Assembly (NCBI GenBank): GCA_003762715.1
Contig: RIBJ01000042.1
Span: 1-64,000, forward strand
DNA length: 64,000 nt
Reading direction: 5' to 3'
Source of the DNA: Muribaculaceae bacterium Isolate-104 (HZI)
GTDB taxonomy: Bacteria; Bacteroidota; Bacteroidia; Bacteroidales; Muribaculaceae
The position numbers and the translations under genes were made by a program. Below the pieces are notes generated by a model, which was not told the origin of the DNA, ran no database searches, and worked only from the letters and a program-made list of their open reading frames with translations. Shown piece after piece: positions 61,006 to 64,000 of the stretch; positions within the stretch are counted from its first letter, which is position 1, and each line of letters begins with the position of its first letter.

Positions 61006-61734
61006 TTATACTTGTTTTGGCTGTGGGTTGTAGTTTTCGGGGAAGGAGATGTCGGTAATGCGTATGAGTTCAATGGCCTGTTCGACACTAAGGCAGTTGT
61101 CAATCCGCGCATCTCCGGAGCGTGTGCGGCGCAGGGCTGTGAGGTGTCCGCCGGAACCGAGTGCGGCTCCTATGTCGCGGGCAAGCGCTCTTATATATGT
61201 GCCTTTGCTGCATACTATACGGAGAGTGATAGATGTCGGGCTGAATGACAGCAATTCGATTTCGTCAATTACGAGTATTTTAGGCTTAAGCTCTACATCC
61301 GCTCCCTTGCGTGCCATGTGGTACGCGCGTTTTCCGTCTATTTTGCAGGCTGAAAACGCGGGAGGAATCTGTTCTATTTTTCCTGTAAACCGTTTCAGGA
61401 CTTCTTCGACGGCGGCCTGTGTTATGTGTTCGGTAGGATATGTGGCGTCTATTTCTGTTTCCAAATCAAACGAGGGTGTTGTTGCTCCGAGAGCAACTGT
61501 CGCAACATATTCCTTGACGGCAGCCTGAAGGGTGTCGATGAGGCGTGTAGACTTGCCGGTGACTATCACCATGACTCCTGAGGCGAGAGGGTCGAGGGTG
61601 CCTGCGTGTCCGACTTTCAGTTTTTTGACTCCGAGCCGGCGCAGCAGGGCGCCGCGTATGCGTTTGACAACATCGAACGAAGTCCATCCAAGCGGCTTGT
61701 CAATATAGAGGGTTTCGCCGGTAATGAAATCCAT
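61006..61734 (-). CDS. truB: tRNA pseudouridine-55 synthase
   Basis: Makes pseudouridine at position 55 in the T-arm. The 242-residue protein has the start LYIDKPLGWTSFDVVKRIR, the catalytic Asp in HAGTLDPLASGVMVI (about Asp48), KIEQIPPAFSACKIDGKRAY and SKGTYIRALARDIGAALG. A short form without the C-terminal PUA domain, as in other Bacteroidota. 14 nt after uppP. Confidence 0.95.
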   Translation of the reverse strand: MDFITGETLYIDKPLGWTSFDVVKRIRGALLRRLGVKKLKVGHAGTLDPLASGVMVIVTGKSTRLIDTLQAAVKEYVATVALGATTPSFDLETEIDATYPTEHITQAAVEEVLKRFTGKIEQIPPAFSACKIDGKRAYHMARKGADVELKPKILVIDEIELLSFSPTSITLRIVCSKGTYIRALARDIGAALGSGGHLTALRRTRSGDARIDNCLSVEQAIELIRITDISFPENYNPQPKQV

Positions 61735-61748
61735 AGGCTATATATTGG

Positions 61749-62588
61749 CTACCATAGAATGCACACAATGCCCATTGCAACGCAGTAGAGGGCGAACCAT
61801 ACGAGTTTGCCTTTCTTGACAATCTCAATCATCCACCGGCATGCCGCACACCCAACGACAAATGCGGCAATGAACCCGATTGTAAGGGGTATCGCTCCCA
61901 CAGAGCCTTGTGTGGAGCTTTCTCCGGAAATAATGTCCTTGAGTCCAAGCAGAGCCTCGCCAAGAATGGGTATTATAACCATGAAGAACGAGAATCTGGC
62001 GACGGCAGCTCTATTAGCGCCCAGGGAGATGCCTGTCGCTATTGTCGAGCCGGAGCGGCTTAGTCCGGGGAGCACGGCTATCGCCTGTGCTACTCCCATG
62101 GTCAATGCGGTGCCCCATGTGATTGATTTGTCAGCTTCTTCCTGCGATATTGCGGTGCCGGAAACTTTTGTTTCCTGACGAGTGCGGCTGAAGTAGGCGA
62201 AGCTCAGCAGTGCAGCGGTGGCAATAAGGCATATGCCGACGATGGTAAGGTCTGTGCCGAAAAAGCTTTCCACTACGTCCTTAAAGCAAAGACCTACAAT
62301 TGCCACAGGGATGCATGACACCAAAATCTTGCAGACGTATTTGAATCCGGAGTCAAACCTCAGTGTGAAGAATGATACACAAAGAGGCAGGAATTCCCGC
62401 CAAAGCACCACTATAGTACTCAGTACTGTGGCTACATGGAGCGCAACATCGAATTCAAGAGCTTCGGCGCCGCTGAGGTCAATTCCGAGTATTTCGCGAA
62501 AAATTTCGAGGTGCCCGCTCGAGCTTATCGGCAGGTATTCGGCAAGTCCTTGCACTATGCCCATTATAAGGGCGTCCAACCAACTCAT
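61749..62588 (-). CDS. uppP: Undecaprenyl-diphosphatase
   Basis: Removes a phosphate from undecaprenyl pyrophosphate to recycle the lipid carrier of cell wall and O-antigen units; also known as BacA for bacitracin resistance. The 279-residue protein has about eight membrane helices and both signature sites: GLAEYLPISSSGHLEI (Glu17 and Ser region) and PGLSRSGSTIATG (about 170). It starts within the DUF3098 stop (ATGA). Confidence 0.96.
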   Translation of the reverse strand: MSWLDALIMGIVQGLAEYLPISSSGHLEIFREILGIDLSGAEALEFDVALHVATVLSTIVVLWREFLPLCVSFFTLRFDSGFKYVCKILVSCIPVAIVGLCFKDVVESFFGTDLTIVGICLIATAALLSFAYFSRTRQETKVSGTAISQEEADKSITWGTALTMGVAQAIAVLPGLSRSGSTIATGISLGANRAAVARFSFFMVIIPILGEALLGLKDIISGESSTQGSVGAIPLTIGFIAAFVVGCAACRWMIEIVKKGKLVWFALYCVAMGIVCILW

Positions 62589-62905
62589 ACTGACTGATTT
62601 GATTTGTGTAGTATATCAATATTTTTTCCTTTCCACATTATTGCGACTCCCATGAATACAAATCCGAGAAATGCTATGGTCGGACCGACAACAATGCGCC
62701 GGGTGCTGAAGATGTCGGGGTTGAAGGCTTCTGCTGTAGAGGGCGCTCCTGTCATAAGAAGAAACCCTGACACAATCATTACGGCGGCAATGCCCATAAG
62801 AATGAAGTTGATGCGTTGCAACGGCAGTTGTGACGCCGGTTCTTTTATAAGCCGGTCGTCAATGTTGCCGGATGTTTTTTTATTGATGTCCACGTTTGGT
62901 TTCAT
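62585..62905 (-). CDS. DUF3098 membrane protein
   Basis: A 106-residue protein with a polar N-terminus and two membrane helices (about 32-52 and 76-96). FILMGIAAVMIVSGFLLMTG and the FNPDIFSTRRIVVGPTIAFLGFV segment match DUF3098, nearly always found between ftsX and uppP in Bacteroidota. Function unknown; the fixed place suggests a link to division or wall synthesis. Confidence 0.87.
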   Translation of the reverse strand: MKPNVDINKKTSGNIDDRLIKEPASQLPLQRINFILMGIAAVMIVSGFLLMTGAPSTAEAFNPDIFSTRRIVVGPTIAFLGFVFMGVAIMWKGKNIDILHKSNQSV

Positions 62906-62923
62906 ATGTGTGGTAAATTATAT

Positions 62924-63802
62924 TCAGAAGAGGTTGTCGTAGTCTAACCGCAGGTAGCGGTTTGTGGCAAACAATGCGGAGAGGGTGCAAATTATAATAC
63001 CGATAATGCACACTCCGGCAAAAACCAGAGATGCTTCATCCCATTTTATAAGTCGGGTAATCTCAGGCTCTACCGATCCGGCATAAAAAAGCACTCCGCA
63101 TAGTACTGCAATGGCTATGAATGCCGCGACAATTCCGTTGAGGATGTTTGAAATGATGAACGGGCGGCGTATGAACGAGGCTGTGGCTCCCACAAGTTTC
63201 ATTGTGTGAATGGAAAATCTGCGGGCATATACGGTCAGTCGTACAGTGTTGTTTATCAGAACAAAAGATATCAGCAGCAGAGCGGCCGCTACAAAAGTGA
63301 GCACTATGGCGAGAGAGTTTACGGTGGCGTTTATGGAACGAACCATGTCGCCTTGCAGTTTCACATCTCCTACGCCTTCAAGTTTTCGTATCGGGGCAAC
63401 TATCTTTTCAAGAGAGTCCATGTTTGAGTATTGGCTTTTGACTGCAATCTCAAACTCCGGAAAGAAGGGGTTGATGCCGAGCATTGCTGTGATGCTGTCG
63501 CCGTCCTCTGCCATTGTGCTGTTCCATCTTTCAAGGACTTCGTCGGCGGATGAGTAGCGAACTTCGGAAACATAGTGTGCGTTTTGCCAAAGGCTTTTAA
63601 GCGCGGCTGTCTGAGTGTCGGTAGCGGTTTCGTCCATAATGACGACAAAGCCTATGTGGGAGCGGATGTCGTCGCCTGCGTTTTTTGCAGCGATGCCCAT
63701 AAGGGCAATTACACCAAGTATCAGCAGTACAAGGGCAACGCTCACTGTTGCTGTGAACTGAGAACCGAGTATCGGCAATGATTTTTTGTTAGTATTCTTC
63801 AT
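62924..63802 (-). CDS. ftsX: Cell division protein FtsX
   Basis: The membrane half of the FtsEX complex that controls peptidoglycan hydrolases at the septum. The 292-residue protein has a first helix (about 15-40), a periplasmic domain (about 45-150) and three C-terminal helices (about 158-180, 210-235, 255-280), with the FtsX motif TMKLVGATASFIRRPFI (about 205). The frame is open 13 codons upstream, but the ATG at 63802 lies 8 nt after a full promoter, so the shorter form is taken. FtsE is not in the window. The EnvC-like protein at 11.6 kb could be its partner, by analogy with E. coli. Confidence 0.93.
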   Translation of the reverse strand: MKNTNKKSLPILGSQFTATVSVALVLLILGVIALMGIAAKNAGDDIRSHIGFVVIMDETATDTQTAALKSLWQNAHYVSEVRYSSADEVLERWNSTMAEDGDSITAMLGINPFFPEFEIAVKSQYSNMDSLEKIVAPIRKLEGVGDVKLQGDMVRSINATVNSLAIVLTFVAAALLLISFVLINNTVRLTVYARRFSIHTMKLVGATASFIRRPFIISNILNGIVAAFIAIAVLCGVLFYAGSVEPEITRLIKWDEASLVFAGVCIIGIIICTLSALFATNRYLRLDYDNLF

Positions 63803-63810
63803 GCAAGTTG

Positions 63811-63841
63811 CAAAATTACAACAATAAAGACCTATTGTCAA
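63811..63841 (-). promoter_or_regulatory. Promoter of the ftsX operon
   Basis: Minus strand: TTG (63841-63839), 20-nt spacer, TAATTTTG (63818-63811), exact in both boxes. The box ends 8 nt before the ATG, so the message probably starts at or within a few bases of the start codon. Confidence 0.75.
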
Positions 63842-63907
63842 GAGTTTTCGCCTAATTAATTAAAAAAGGCGGGAACGACAGGCTCTTAATTCCGACCTTG
63901 GCGTGGG

Positions 63908-64000
63908 CTATTTGCCGTTGCGCGGCGTTGAAAGGTAACGGCGGTATTCCGCCGGGTCGGAAATGAGTGTTACCGCAGCATTGTACACAGGGTTCAGGTG
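63908..64000 (-). CDS. C-terminus of an unidentified protein, cut by the window end
   Basis: The minus strand reads 30 residues in frame (HLNPVYNAAVTLISDPAEYR, then RYLSTPRNGK) to a TAG at 63910-63908. The composition looks coding and the strand matches the ftsX operon, but the piece is too short to name a family. The 66 bp between its stop and the ftsX promoter contain no clear terminator. Confidence 0.6.
   Translation of the reverse strand, partial: HLNPVYNAAVTLISDPAEYRRYLSTPRNGK

Noticed and set aside
1-64000. CRISPR array, integrase, transposase, phage or toxin-antitoxin genes
   Set aside because: No regularly spaced repeats and no recognisable mobility or toxin protein were seen on either strand.

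Overview
The window reads as a chromosomal segment of a gut Bacteroidales, most likely Muribaculaceae (S24-7) or a close relative. The support is: a Bacteroidota-type 5S rRNA; promoters of the TTG-N19-22-TAnnTTTG form used by the Bacteroidota primary sigma factor; many families largely confined to this phylum (DUF4292, DUF4293, DUF4491, DUF3098, GSCFA, a MurF-Alr fusion, a succinylornithine-type transcarbamylase); and secreted enzymes for host glycans (GH33 sialidase, GH95 alpha-L-fucosidase). The family-level placement is inference. Coding density is high and most genes lie on the minus strand in tightly coupled operons.

Layout. 1-170: the end of an rRNA operon (5S and terminator). 0.3-5.3 kb: a GT2 glycosyltransferase coupled to a Tricorn-like S41 protease, then a DUF308 membrane protein. 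5.4-10.8 kb: cvpA-sufB-sufC-sufD-sufS, iron-sulfur cluster assembly. 10.9-15.9 kb: dut, a TPR lipoprotein, a DUF4292 lipoprotein, an EnvC-like murein hydrolase activator and a ThiF/MoeB-like E1 enzyme. 16.1-18.4 kb: membrane pyrophosphatase. 18.5-26.5 kb: an eight-gene arginine operon (GNAT-argG-argC-argD-argF'-argB-argE'-argH) that appears to use succinylated intermediates. 26.7-29.0 kb: sialidase and lactaldehyde reductase. 29.3-34.2 kb: slyD, a newly noticed 46-residue membrane peptide, and a GH95-lpxB-phosphatase operon. 34.4-36.1 kb: TPM and DUF4491 membrane proteins (plus strand). 36.1-42.4 kb: a porin, aroB, a HAD hydrolase and an AsmA-like protein. 42.6-52.3 kb (plus strand): HflX GTPase, an orphan lipoprotein, then ABC exporter - PorE-like OmpA lipoprotein - GSCFA protein - MurF/Alr. 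52.3-57.8 kb: the only clearly accessory stretch, with a DUF4293 protein, a beta-propeller lipoprotein, a truncated ABC ATPase remnant, an AAA/DUF4143 ATPase with repeats upstream, an unknown gene pair plus a nonsense-broken third gene, and a structured 395-bp gap. 57.8-63.8 kb: surE-trmH (plus), meeting ftsX-DUF3098-uppP-truB-queA-yigZ (minus). The last 93 bases hold the C-terminus of another minus-strand gene.

How it works together. Most of the window is housekeeping: Fe-S assembly, arginine and shikimate synthesis, envelope building (lpxB, uppP, ftsX, EnvC, MurF-Alr, AsmA) and tRNA modification (queA, truB, trmH). Sialidase, fucosidase and FucO give it a host-mucin feeding flavour.

Most worth checking: an alanine at the residue that sets substrate choice in the succinylornithine transcarbamylase; a recurring -7 box exactly 8 nt before the ATG in three genes (probable leaderless messages); a fucosidase coupled to the lipid A gene lpxB; a PorE-like protein outside any visible type IX locus; and the accessory region with two gene remnants. 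I found no CRISPR array, tRNA, transposase, integrase or recognised riboswitch.
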